This document shows positions 1 to 9,344 of a stretch of 64,000 bases of DNA, piece by piece. Under the pieces are notes generated by a model. The model worked only from the letters and a program-made list of their open reading frames with translations, was not told the origin of the DNA and did no database searches. Made by a program: the position numbers and the translations under genes. Within the stretch, counting starts at the first letter, position 1. The number at the start of each line of letters is the position of its first letter. Source of the DNA: Sphaerolaimus hirsutus. Its lineage: Eukaryota; Nematoda; Chromadorea; Monhysterida; Sphaerolaimidae. Location: assembly GCA_964036195.1 (NCBI GenBank), contig OZ038460.1, positions 17,611,504 through 17,675,503 on the forward strand, read 5' to 3'.

Positions 1-660
1 TGCACTTCAGCTTGTGGCAAGCCTTTACATAGCAGATGCATTTAAGTTTCAAACTGCATATGTAAATACATTCATTGAGCTCTGTGTCTACATCAAAGGG
101 CATGCTGTGGATTACCGTATTTCCTCTAATACCCTGAGCCCCAGGGGGTTTATTTTTTAATAGTTGAAATTTCGAGGGGGGTATTTTTTCGCCAGGAAAT
201 TTTTGAAATCCCAGTACTAATTCATTGTTCGTAACGTGCAACAATAACCGACAAGAATAAAAGGAAATACAGTATTCAAAGAAAGGCACTGGAATTTGAA
301 ATCTGGCAGTGGGATTGGTTCACTACTTCAAAGTTCAAATGCTATTCTGGAAAAAAAATATTACTTTCAAAAAGTATGTGTAAAAGGCACTTTTTCACAG
401 GGAACATAAATATGTATTTTCTCAGTACTCAAGTATGTATTCTCGAGTTAACCTAAACATGTTTTGACAATTATGCATTCATGTCATTCTGAACTGTGGC
501 ATCTGTTCTCCTATTTACAAAAAACAACAACAACAAAGCAATGTATGTTACTGACCCACACCTTACATCATTTCTGTTGTTCCCAACTGGGCCATCTGTT
601 CCCACTCCATCAAGTGTATTAAGTGCGTTAAGCGTATTACCAACGCGCTGCATGTAATCT
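1..660. other. Intergenic, no gene seen
   Basis: No coding segment is convincing here. Positions about 115-190 carry a partial MITE end (CCGTATTTCCTC followed by a CCCC...GGGG palindrome) of the TA-target family found across the window. The rest is AT-rich and unassigned. Confidence 0.6.
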
Positions 661-666
661 ATACCT

Positions 667-811
667 TGCGGCCGAACTGTCCTCGCGGCCAAGATGGCTC
701 GCGGCCGAGCTGTCCACGGCCAAGACGGCCACGTCCGAAGTGTCCTCCGGCCGAAACGGCGCGGCCGAAATGTCCACGGCCGAGATGGCGCGGCCGAAAT
801 GGGTGTCAACC
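667..811. repeat. GC-rich degenerate minisatellite (GCGGCCGA...TGTCC)
   Basis: About four and a half degenerate copies of a roughly 30-base unit built on GCGGCCGAAATGTCC and GGCCAAGATGGC, rich in CpG. It ends exactly where homology to locus D begins (base 812 matches 34285). It therefore replaces the first half of the ZF gene at locus A. Confidence 0.75.
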
Positions 812-1275
812 AGAAGGTTCACAGGCGGGCTGAGAGGTGTGAGTGTGAGTTGTGTGGAAAGGAATTTTCGCGGCCATCGGGTTTATCTGTGCACATGAGA
901 TTTGTGCACTTGGGGGAAAGAAATCACAAGTGCAGGCAGTGTGATAAGGCATTCACTGTGAAGGACAAGCTTTTGAGTCACATGAAAGTTCACGGGCACA
1001 AGCTGCCGCACAGCTGCAGTGAATGCGCCATGGAATTTGTTTTCAAGAGTGATTTGAATCGACACGTGAACGTTGTTCACCTGAAGCAATCACCCCCACA
1101 CTTGGACCACAAGTGTGTGTACTGCGGCAAGACATTTTCATTTCTGGGAAACATGAAACGACACGTGCTGGCAGTGCATGCTGGCCACAAGCCGCACAAG
1201 TGCACCCAGTGCAGCTATGCAGCCGCTCAGTTGGTACACTTGCAGAGTCATGAGCGACGCAAACATTCCATCTGA
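694..1275 (+). CDS. Locus A: 5'-truncated C2H2 zinc-finger protein, 5 fingers, chimeric N-terminus
   Basis: An open frame of 193 residues from an ATG in the GC-rich minisatellite. The first ~39 residues are Arg/Gly-rich minisatellite translation. From base 812 the frame is the 3' half of the ZF gene seen intact at 33819-34748. Five fingers follow, starting CELC (His spacing 4), CRQC (3), CSEC (4), CVYC (4) and CTQC (4), and the protein ends HSI. Sequence-specific DNA binding in the nucleus is expected from the C2H2 family; the target is unknown. Against locus D, the coding part differs at only a few scattered bases plus a tight cluster at 1048-1062 in the third finger's recognition helix. The frame is open from the minisatellite into the fingers, so a chimeric protein is possible. 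A dead 5'-truncated copy is equally likely, because no copy of the shared first exon is present. Confidence 0.6.
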   Translation: MARGRAVHGQDGHVRSVLRPKRRGRNVHGRDGAAEMGVNQKVHRRAERCECELCGKEFSRPSGLSVHMRFVHLGERNHKCRQCDKAFTVKDKLLSHMKVHGHKLPHSCSECAMEFVFKSDLNRHVNVVHLKQSPPHLDHKCVYCGKTFSFLGNMKRHVLAVHAGHKPHKCTQCSYAAAQLVHLQSHERRKHSI

Positions 1276-2196
1276 TAGTTTTGTAGTCTCAGCACTTGGT
1301 AGTTTGATTTGTGTTTTCTCATTTTAGTTGCATTTTCAACCAAAAATACTGAGAAAATGCAAACTGTTGTATTTTTCATGTATTTTTTAAGAAAAACAAT
1401 GAATTTTTAAGTGTCTTTCTGGTGGTTTAATGAGAGCTATAAACTCTATTGAAAGTGTGAAAATTTCAAATTTCTATTTGCCATAAATGCCAGCACACAC
1501 ACTAGTTTACCAAAACGAAATGCTTGACCATTTTGGTAAACTGTTTTGATAAAACAGTACGAAGCACCGTACAAATCTGTACTGTGTTTCGTCGTGTTTT
1601 GTCAAAACAGTTTACCAAAATGGTCGATCATTTCGTGTTGGTAAACTAGTGTGTGTGCGCCCATTACACAGGTGCTTAAAAATGTTTCATTTACATTCCA
1701 TTTTATATTCTATCAGGTATTTTTAAAATATTTTACATTTTAGTATTACTACTCAAAATTGAAAAGATATATTTATGTTTACAATTCTGCTTTTCCAAAG
1801 GTATGAGCATTTTAACAACTTTGCATTTTCGCATGTGAACTGAATGGAACATGAAATCTACTGTATTTCTCCATGTAAACCGCCCGCTGTGTACAACACC
1901 CAGGGCGTCGCACAGCTTTATAGCGCCGGGGGGCTTATTCGAAGGGGGTCTATTATTTTGCCAGAAATTTTGTGAAATTCCACATACTCAGACATAGAAA
2001 AATCAAATAATAACATAGAAGTATATGTGTTTACAGACGTAGATAACTGTATGTACACATAGACCCTGTCTTCACGTCACTCAGTCATCGTTTTCATCGT
2101 GTGTTCTGTATCGTACAGATCAGAAACTGCGGTATTTGTCGTGTACATGCTCTTTACACTCAATTTGGGTGGGGGTATTTCGAGGGGGGTTTATAT
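1276..2196. other. 3' flank of locus A, noncoding
   Basis: AT-rich sequence duplicated downstream of locus D (from 34749). It contains the hairpin MITE at 1493-1659 and, from about 1857, the remains of a TA-target MITE (CTGTATTTCTCC, then poly-C and poly-G blocks). No AATAAA signal was noticed close to the stop codon. Confidence 0.55.
1493..1659. mobile_element. Hairpin MITE, CACACACTAGTTTAC termini
   Basis: A near-perfect inverted repeat. The left end reads GCACACACACTAGTTTACC and the right end mirrors it (GGTAAACTAGTGTGTGTGC). It is shared with the second block at about 34966-35132, so it predates the duplication. Its termini resemble those of 3551-3787. Confidence 0.8.
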
Positions 2197-2204
2197 TTCC
2201 CCAG

Positions 2205-3264
2205 CAAGGACGTACGCAGGGGGGGCAGGGGGGGCGGCCGCCCCCCCCCCCCCCCGTTCCCGGGCCGGCCATAAAAATTTGCCAAGAATGGCACTTTTGT
2301 AAAGCGATTTTGTAGGTACTTTGAAAAATTTTTTGCGCGCAAGCGCGCAAACCCCACCCCGTTGTTTAATGTATCATTTCAGAAGTCCAAACAGCATTAT
2401 AAAAGTGCTCGACGTGGTCATTGTAACTAAAGTCGGCAGACGTATCGCCCTACAAACATTTGCGTCAGTCTCTCCAGTGGAGAGTGCATGACGGCGTTAG
2501 GTATTGTGACGCAATATTTTAACCATTGGAATAGATGATCATGTATCAAAACTTGGCCCTTATCCCAGTTACCAGTTGCGTATTATACAAATGAGAGTGA
2601 AAACTGGAAGTTAGCTAAAAATCGTTAAAATTTGCTTTGCTTTGCCAATTTCCACCTTCATAATCGCTATTTTTGTTTATATACATGGTTATATAGCTAT
2701 TGTGAGCCTACTTTATTCATATTAATAGCGGATTTCGAAATTTTGGCCGGCTGCCAAGTTCTCTTCTGTTGGAATGGAGCCAATGAATGAAAAATAAAAA
2801 CAAAAATGGTAGTTTGGACGGTAAACTGGTAGTTTGAACAGTCAAATTCTTTACAAGCAACGTTGAAAATATAGATAACTAGGGCGTGGCACGCACGGAC
2901 GCCGCGAAACGTCCATTTTTCTTTTAATATGATTTTCTTTTTCAATTTCTAGCGTCCGCGTGGGACACAAGTTTCGTTGTTTGCTCTATTCACGAGCGAA
3001 TTCTAACTCTCCGATTTTGTAGGGTGAAATGTCCGCCGACTTTATATATAAATATTAGGTCTTAATAGATACCTATATAGTAAAGGTTGGCGCCAGCGCC
3101 AACGCCAATACTGCCATGGCGCTGGCGCCTACAAATGGCGCCTGCGCCATGGCTCCGTTTCTTTACTTCAGGGCCAAATTTTAGGGGGGGCGCCGCCCCC
3201 CCCGTTCGCCGGGCTCCGTATACAATCCGCCCCCCCCCGCTCAAAAATCCTGCGTACGTCCCTG
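2205..3264. mobile_element. Non-autonomous hAT-like element, 8-bp duplication TTCCCCAG
   Basis: Terminal inverted repeats CAAGGACGTACGCAGG and CCTGCGTACGTCCCTG, flanked by TTCCCCAG at 2197-2204 and 3265-3272. The second block has one TTCCCCAG at 35670-35677 with no insert, so this is a verified insertion younger than the duplication. The interior has poly-G/poly-C ends and a GGCGCCATGGCGC-rich stretch (about 3090-3160). No transposase frame was seen. Confidence 0.92.
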
Positions 3265-3550
3265 TTCCCCAGCAAAATGTTCGGAGGGTATTCCGAGGGG
3301 GGTCAATTCAAGGGTGGGGTTTAATTCGAGGTAATATTGAAGGTATTTAAGCAAAAAAATTCCGTGCATAACGTCCCAACAACTTAACGCTCGGACGCTA
3401 CACGCGTTTTCAAAAAAGGTTGCTGAAATGTGCCTTGGTTTTGTATAATAACACCTAGGCAGTTTACATTGAGAAATAAGGTAGCACAGCACAAAGAGTT
3501 GTAAATCACGCCATTGTAAATACTGTTGGTTTTTAGTCTCTCATTGTGTC

Positions 3551-3787
3551 TACACACACTAGTTTTCACCGTGACTTCATGTGAAAACTCGAATTTTAAA
3601 AAATGCAAATTAATGAACACGGTTGAGTGATTTAATTTGAATTAAATTTGAATTTTAATAAATAAAACATAAAATTTGAGAATTTTAAAACTCAAACACA
3701 TAAATAGCATACAACAAGAGTAGGCCGAATGTCGCCATGTCACCATTTCAGTTTTCACACATGTCACGGTGAAAACTAGTGTGTGTA
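3551..3787. mobile_element. Hairpin MITE, CACACACTAGTTTTCACC termini
   Basis: Inverted termini TACACACACTAGTTTTCACC and the mirrored GGTGAAAACTAGTGTGTGTA enclose an AT-rich core. It is duplicated in the second block near 35955-36178. Partial copies of the terminus occur near 15140, 17815 and 26520. Confidence 0.75.
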
Positions 3788-3881
3788 GGGCCAATATTTC
3801 GATTTTTCCCTGAACATCACAGCTACCCTGGCATGATTTTTATTCACATTTATTTACTATAACTACCTATATTTCACAATA

Positions 3882-4353
3882 CTGTATTACCTCGAATTAT
3901 CCCCCCTTGAATAAACCCCCCTCAACGTAAACCCCCTCTCAAAATGAGCTGGGGAAATAATAAATCCCCCTCGAATTAACCCCCCCTCAAAATGGTCTGG
4001 GGGAAAATACCCCCTCCCCCCTTGAAATACCCCCTGCCGGGAATGATGTACATCATGTATGTAATTTACATGATGTATTTATTACTGCTAATTTGCATGG
4101 CAGCTACACATAGACTAGTTTGTGTAGCTATCTACGTTATCATGTACAAAGATATCCTGTTTTGACACATTTATTACCTGTTTTGGTTATGCAAATGCCT
4201 AAAATTTATAATGATCCTTACAAAAATTTCTGACAAAATAATAAACCTCCTCAAACAAGCCCCCCCTCAAATTTTGCTGGCAAAATAATAAACCCCTACG
4301 GGGGTATTTCGAGGGAGGTTAATTCAAGGGGGGGTTAATTCCTGGTAATACGG
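3882..4353. mobile_element. TA-target MITE, C(C/T)GTATTACCTCGAATTA type
   Basis: Inverted termini CTGTATTACCTCG and GGTAATACGG lie between TA dinucleotides (3880-3881 and 4354-4355). Subterminal blocks repeat CGAATTAACCCCCC and their mirror. The core carries the ACATCATGTA and CTAGTTTGTGTAGC motifs common to this family. It is also present at 36272-36743, so it predates the duplication. TA targets suggest a Tc1/mariner-type mobiliser (inference). Confidence 0.8.
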
Positions 4354-5033
4354 TAATCTGCAATAACGTCTTCGATGTTTCTGTAAATGCATCGTTATAT
4401 TTACATCACTTTTGACAAGTAAATTTTTGTGATGCTTCCTAGTGATGAAAAATAAGTAATCCACAGAGTTTACAATGCCATACCATTTTTGGTGCTTTTT
4501 TCTGCGTCAGTGTTGCACCAGTTCCTTGAGTGTTTTGCACCGTGGATTATTTTTTTTTGTTAAAACGTTACCTCACCGTTTATGTGACACCATTCATAAT
4601 GAAAAAAGCAATAAATTTTTAACCAACATCACATCGCAATGCTTATGTGACACATTTCAGTTTAAAGCATGTGAAACAGCTTTTACTGCGCGAAGTACCA
4701 ATACTTCATAAGTGGAAATTCCCCTGAAGTCTGACTTAAACAAATCTAAATAAAGTAGTTTCCCGAAATACCCCACGAAACACCCATCAAAACGGCCAAA
4801 ATGAATTAATACCCCCCCCCCCCTCCTTGAAATACCCAAAGTTGTTAAAAGGTACGTACGTTTACTCGAAAAATACGCGTACGCGAGTACGCGGTAAATA
4901 CGTTTACATATACTTTTTAAAAAAGTAACGTACTCACGTGTACGCGTACGTTTTTGAAGCATACGCGTAAAGAAAACGTATTTATGTGAAGTCAATGTGG
5001 GACATATTTATAAGGTGACTAGGTGCAATGTAC

Positions 5034-5818
5034 CAGAGTTGTTAAAATACCGGTATTTTTGGAAAGTGTAAGTGTAAATACACTTTCCAAATTTTGAGTA
5101 TGGATACCAAAAGTGTAAGGTATTGTAAAAATACCTAGGAAAGTGTAAAAAAGTGTAAGTGTAAAATTTTTTTTTTGAAACAGCTCTCACTGTTGAGCAT
5201 TAGAATACACCACTGTTTTCACCTTTAGATCAATATAGTTGTCATTTTTATACATCATTTCACATTTCACTGCCTTTTATGAAACATTTCAGACTGTAGC
5301 AAATACTGTAGTGGTATGAAGTTCACTAATAATGGCACTTTTTCAGTGTTGATATTTACTGATCAAGCAATGCGATACACACTGCTTAAATGCAAGATTG
5401 GACATGCAGCAAATGTCAATGCAAAAGCCAGTTGACTTTGTGTCCAGCTGGTGATTTTCCATTGATTTTGTCCTTTTTACAAAAGTATGATGAGACTGTA
5501 GAATACCATGAGTACTGATCAAAGGTTGGAGATCAAAGGCCAGTTGGTACATTTGCCATATTTTGTACATTAAATGCATAACTGCATGTGTGCACTGTGC
5601 AGTTATTTTTTGTACATGACGCTATTTTATGCATTCTCAAAAGCATAAAACAGGGCCATCTGAAAGAAAAAAATACACTTTCTGTACCCGGGTATTTTGC
5701 TCAGGAAAGTGTAAAAAAAGTGTATGGGTATTTTATGAAAGTGTAAGTGTAAGTGTAAATATAAATACCCATTTACCCGGGTATTTCGGGTAAGTGTAAA
5801 TACACTTTCGCAACTCTG
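5034..5818. mobile_element. Nested hAT-like element, GTGTAA subfamily, 8-bp duplication CAATGTAC
   Basis: Starts CAGAGTTGTTAAAATACCGG and ends TTTCGCAACTCTG. CAATGTAC flanks it at 5026-5033 and 5819-5826. Both ends carry several GTGTAA hexamers where the neighbouring 6037-6745 element has GCGTAA. Confidence 0.92.
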
Positions 5819-6036
5819 CAATGTACTCTATTTCCTTGAAATACCCCTCGAAATTGTTTCATAGTGTTAATTTTGAGTGGGGGGGTTAAACAAGGGTATT
5901 TCGATGGGGGTTTATTACGTCGCCAGAATGTTTTTGACCTATCAGTGCTAATTAGTTGTTGGTCATGTACGCTGAGGTAGAATATATTCACCATGTACAA
6001 GAGTATACCTATGTATTTATAGAGTTACCTATATAA

Positions 6037-6745
6037 CAGAGTTGTTAAAATACCGGTATTTTTGGAAAGCGTAAGCGTAAGCGTAAATACACTTTCCAAA
6101 TTTTGAGTATGGATACTGAAAGCGTAAGGTATTTTTAAAATACCTAGGAAAGCGTAAATAAAAGCGTAAGCGTAAAAATGTTTTAGAGGCTTTTTGCTCA
6201 GTGAATTCCTTCCAAATCAAGCTATCTGTGACATTTTATGGATGTCCACTTAGTATAGTCTGCCCTCATATTTTGTTTGGTTATTCATCGGCAGCAACAC
6301 TTAAGTCATCCTCATCTTCTAACAACGTGGAGTTAGTGCTGTCAGCGGCGAAAAAATCGTCGTCGGGATCCATTTTCAGCAACAAAATTTCTAATCTGAA
6401 GCCAAGATTTTGCTCGATGACACAGTACATATTCACAAGACATTCATATTGCAACACAGTTTGTACATGTGCCACTTTTTCCAGTGCATTACTGCACACA
6501 CGCAGTCTTTTTTTGGTACGCAGTTTCGTTCACTCCGTGTTTTTTTTGTGGTTTTACGCTTTTTCAAAAGCGTAAAACTAAACTGTGTGAAAAGCTTTTT
6601 TTACGCTTTTAGTACCCGGGTATTTTGGCCGGGAAAGCGTAAAAAAGCGTACAGGTATTTTACGAAAGCGTAAGCGTAAGCGTAAGTATAAATACCCATT
6701 TACCCGGGTATTTCGGGTAAGCGTAAATACCCTTTCGCAACTCTG
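6037..6745. mobile_element. Nested hAT-like element, GCGTAA subfamily, 8-bp duplication CTATATAA
   Basis: Starts CAGAGTTGTTAAAATACCGG and ends TTTCGCAACTCTG. CTATATAA flanks it at 6029-6036 and 6746-6753. Subterminal tandem GCGTAA hexamers occur at both ends. Open frames inside are low-complexity translations and are not called as genes. Confidence 0.92.
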
Positions 6746-7260
6746 CTATATAACTATGTAGGTATTTATGTAAATATAGGTAGATGGTATATAAACCCTG
6801 TTCTAACGCGACTCCGTCATTGTTTTAACGTGTGTTCTGCATTTCACAGAACACAAACTGAAGGTTTTGTTATTTACATTCTTTTTACACTCAATTTGGG
6901 GGTGGGGGGGTTAGACGGGGGTCTATTAGGTAATTCGTAGTGGCCATTTTGAGTGGGGTACTTCGAAAACGTACCCAGTTCTACATATCCTCTGAAGAAA
7001 AGTGCTCGCTCTTGCAATTTACCGGGAATAAATTTTGTACTCGCATTTACGCGTACGTACGAGTAAAAGAAAAGTATTTTACGTTTTCTATACTTTTTGA
7101 TGAGTAAAATAAAAATACTTCACGTTTACATATACTTTTGTAAAAGTTCAGTAATTCTAACAACTCTGGAAATACCCCCGTTTGGAATGCTGTTCATCAT
7201 TAATATAAAAAGTACAATGTGCACATGATGTATTTATTGCTGCCAGTTTGCATTGCAGTT

Positions 7261-7726
7261 ATACCCGGCGGACATCACACTTAGTATGAAAACCTACCAT
7301 AACCCATCTGAATAATGAACCAAAAATTATACACTTTTATCATCATAATGTTTCGTTTTTACAATGGAATAATAAATTACAAAATTCATCAAGATTTAAT
7401 TCATTAAATTGTGGTAGGTTTCCCGACTAAGTGTGCTTTGCGGTCCAAATAATGTGATATTCAAAAAATATAATACAATATAATCTCAGAAAATTTCTCA
7501 AAAAAAAAATATGATAAAATCTCTCTGAAAAAAACACTGAGAAAAAAATTTAAATGAGAGATTTAATTATATTTTTTTCATAAATAAAATATAATTAAAT
7601 CTCTCTGCAAAAAACTGGCAAAATATAATTAAATAAGAGATTTTTTATATTTAATTAGGTATATTTTTTAAATATAAATCTCCCAGAGATTTTTAGAACG
7701 CTACGTGTGCTGTCCGCCGAGTATAC
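7261..7726. mobile_element. MITE with CGGCGGACATCACACTTAG ends
   Basis: The left end (CCCGGCGGACATCACACTTAG) mirrors the right end (GTGTGCTGTCCGCCGAGTATAC). The copy in the second block is at about 37326-37810; relatives lie at 18905-19527, 43744-44838 and 45612-45910. An AT-rich core with repeated AATATAATTAAATCTC motifs fills the middle. Confidence 0.7.
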
Positions 7727-7779
7727 ACATACACTAGTTTGTGTAGCGATGGACGTTGATGATAGATTGATCGTATCAT

Positions 7780-8338
7780 ACAGTGTGGGGCAATTTAGAC
7801 CTCCGCTATAGATTTCGAATAACTTGTCACTGGGTGGTCGAATTAATGCCAAATTTTAGGTCAACATTAACAACTAAATAGGAAAGGATCCCCGAAAATA
7901 TGGCTGCGATAGCTCCACTCGTTCACAAGTTATTCATGCAAATGCGTAATTGTCACTTTTCCACCACCTTGTGATATCGTTCAAACAAGATTGACTTTTT
8001 CGGGACTGGGATCTTGATCGGATTGTTTTTTCCCAGTTTTTTCTGATTTTCTTTTTGCAGCTGCATGCCTAAATGCGTGCACGCCCACCACCAATTGACT
8101 ATGCCCATAAGGAAATCGGCGGGCGCTTGCGTAATTTGTCGTAAAGCTAGGTGGTGGAATGTGACGATTACACGTTTCCATGAATAATATGAGAACGAGT
8201 GGAGCTATCGCAGCCATATTTTCAGAGGTCCTTTCCTATTAAGTTGTAAATGTTGACCTAAAATTTGACATTAATCCGACCACCCAGTGACAAGTTGTTC
8301 GAAATCTAGAGCGCAGGTTTAAATTGCCCGACACTGTA
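7780..8338. mobile_element. Foldback element (about 560 bp)
   Basis: Two long arms are inverted copies of each other. Left arm: CAGTGTGGGGCAATTTAGACC, then the ACTGGGTGGTCGAATTAATG stretch. Right arm: the mirror image, ending AAATTGCCCGACACTGTA. Also present at about 37863-38428. No clear target duplication was found. Confidence 0.7.
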
Positions 8339-8391
8339 CATTGCACACATTTATTACCAGGTGTATTTCGAGGAAATACGGTGGTTGTAAA

Positions 8392-8641
8392 TATTTGGTA
8401 TCCAAAAGTAGTTTTATTTTCAAAAAGGGAAATAGTCGATGCATTCTTAAAGACAGACCGGGTGATTTCCATGGCTGCATAAGCGATATTGGAGCGGCGG
8501 TGCTGCAACCTGCCCATCCAATGCTGTCGCTCACACCGACATGGATTTTCATAATTTTGCTTGATAGACGGCGTGCCCAAAGTGCTTTTTCGGTTGTCTC
8601 GTTTCTGGCAGTATGCCAGACCAACGTTAGTCTTTCAGATA
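8392..8641 (-). other. Duplicated unique stretch with weak minus-strand frames, unidentified
   Basis: A non-repetitive, GC-balanced stretch conserved at about 38480-38741 in the second block. Two overlapping minus-strand frames stay open in both copies. One contains GWAGCSTAAPISLMQPWKS. The copies differ by a 6-bp (in-frame) length change. I do not recognise the protein. It may be a lost exon or a transposon remnant. Confidence 0.2.
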
Positions 8642-9056
8642 CCGTATATCCTTGAAAAAGACCCCCCTCGAATAACTCCCCCCTCAAAAACGCTGACGGA
8701 AAAATACCCCCTCGAATAACATCCCCTCTTGAATAACTCCCCCCCCCCCCTCTGGGCGAAGAACATGCTATAAAATTTACAAAAACTATCGATGAAAATA
8801 AAAAAGAATGTTAAGGTATGGCAGCGACAACAGATACATAACGTGTACGCAGTGTAAATACACGCTTTTGTTGTTGTTGAACTGTTAAATACCTGGATTA
8901 CATGAGTTGATAGAATGCATTCATACAATGAATTTAGTCCAAGTTTCTGCGGAAAAATAACTCCCTCCTTGAATAACTCCTCCCCCTTGAATAATGTCCC
9001 CATCCAAGACACTGACGAAAAAATAAACCCCCTGGGGGTATTTCGAGGAAATACGG
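8642..9056. mobile_element. TA-target MITE, CGAATAACTCCCCC subterminal repeats
   Basis: Inverted termini CCGTATATCCTTGAA and TTTCGAGGAAATACGG lie between TA dinucleotides (8640-8641, 9057-9058). It has multiple CGAATAACTCCCCC-like blocks near both ends. Also present at 38742-39212. Confidence 0.78.
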
Positions 9057-9262
9057 TATATGCGTTATATCAATCCAGGCACAATGGTTGTTTTTTTCCA
9101 TTGTGTGATTCCCTTGAATATTCTGAAGTACCCAGAAGTACCCAGTACTCATAAAAAAGCACACGTACTGGGGTTCCGGTACAGTGAAAGTGTTGTATCC
9201 ATGAGTATTTACTCAGTATTTCAGAGTAAAAGTAAAGTGCCCACTATCAACTCTGAACTGCA

Positions 9263-9344
9263 CTCAGATGGGTGGAGCTTGCAGGGCTTGGCGGGCAGCC
9301 ATGGGCCAGTGGAGCAGCGCGGCAGCAACGAGCAGAGCGCAGGG
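9263..9344 (+). other. Locus B noncoding first exon with GTGAGT donor
   Basis: A GC-rich module starting CTCAGATGGG(T/C)GGAGCTTG and ending at the donor GGG|GTGAGT. It recurs before loci D (33616-33697), E (39415-39496) and F (53916-53997). The ATG inside it (also in E, absent from D and F) is out of frame with the fingers after splicing, so it is read as 5' untranslated. The conserved GGGCGGAGC resembles a GC box, so the promoter may overlap or lie just upstream (inference). Confidence 0.65.

Larger units (their letters stand above)
4837..7168. mobile_element. hAT-like element with nested insertions, 8-bp duplication GAAATACC
   Basis: Termini CAAAGTTGTTAAAAGG and CTAACAACTCTG are flanked by GAAATACC at 4829-4836 and 7169-7176. 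The empty site with one GAAATACC is at 37230-37237 in the second block. The subterminal repeats are of the TACGCG/GAGTAC type. Two further hAT-like elements (5034-5818 and 6037-6745) are nested inside, with remains of a poly-C MITE between them. No transposase frame is present. Confidence 0.9.

Noticed and set aside
4657-4995. Minus-strand frame of 112 residues
   Set aside because: It spans the hAT end and its GTACGCG-rich repeats, so it is not conserved in block 2, where the element is absent.
9302-9344. ATG in the first exon of loci B and E as the translation start
   Set aside because: After splicing at the GTGAGT donor it is out of frame with the fingers, and it is absent from the first exons of D and F.
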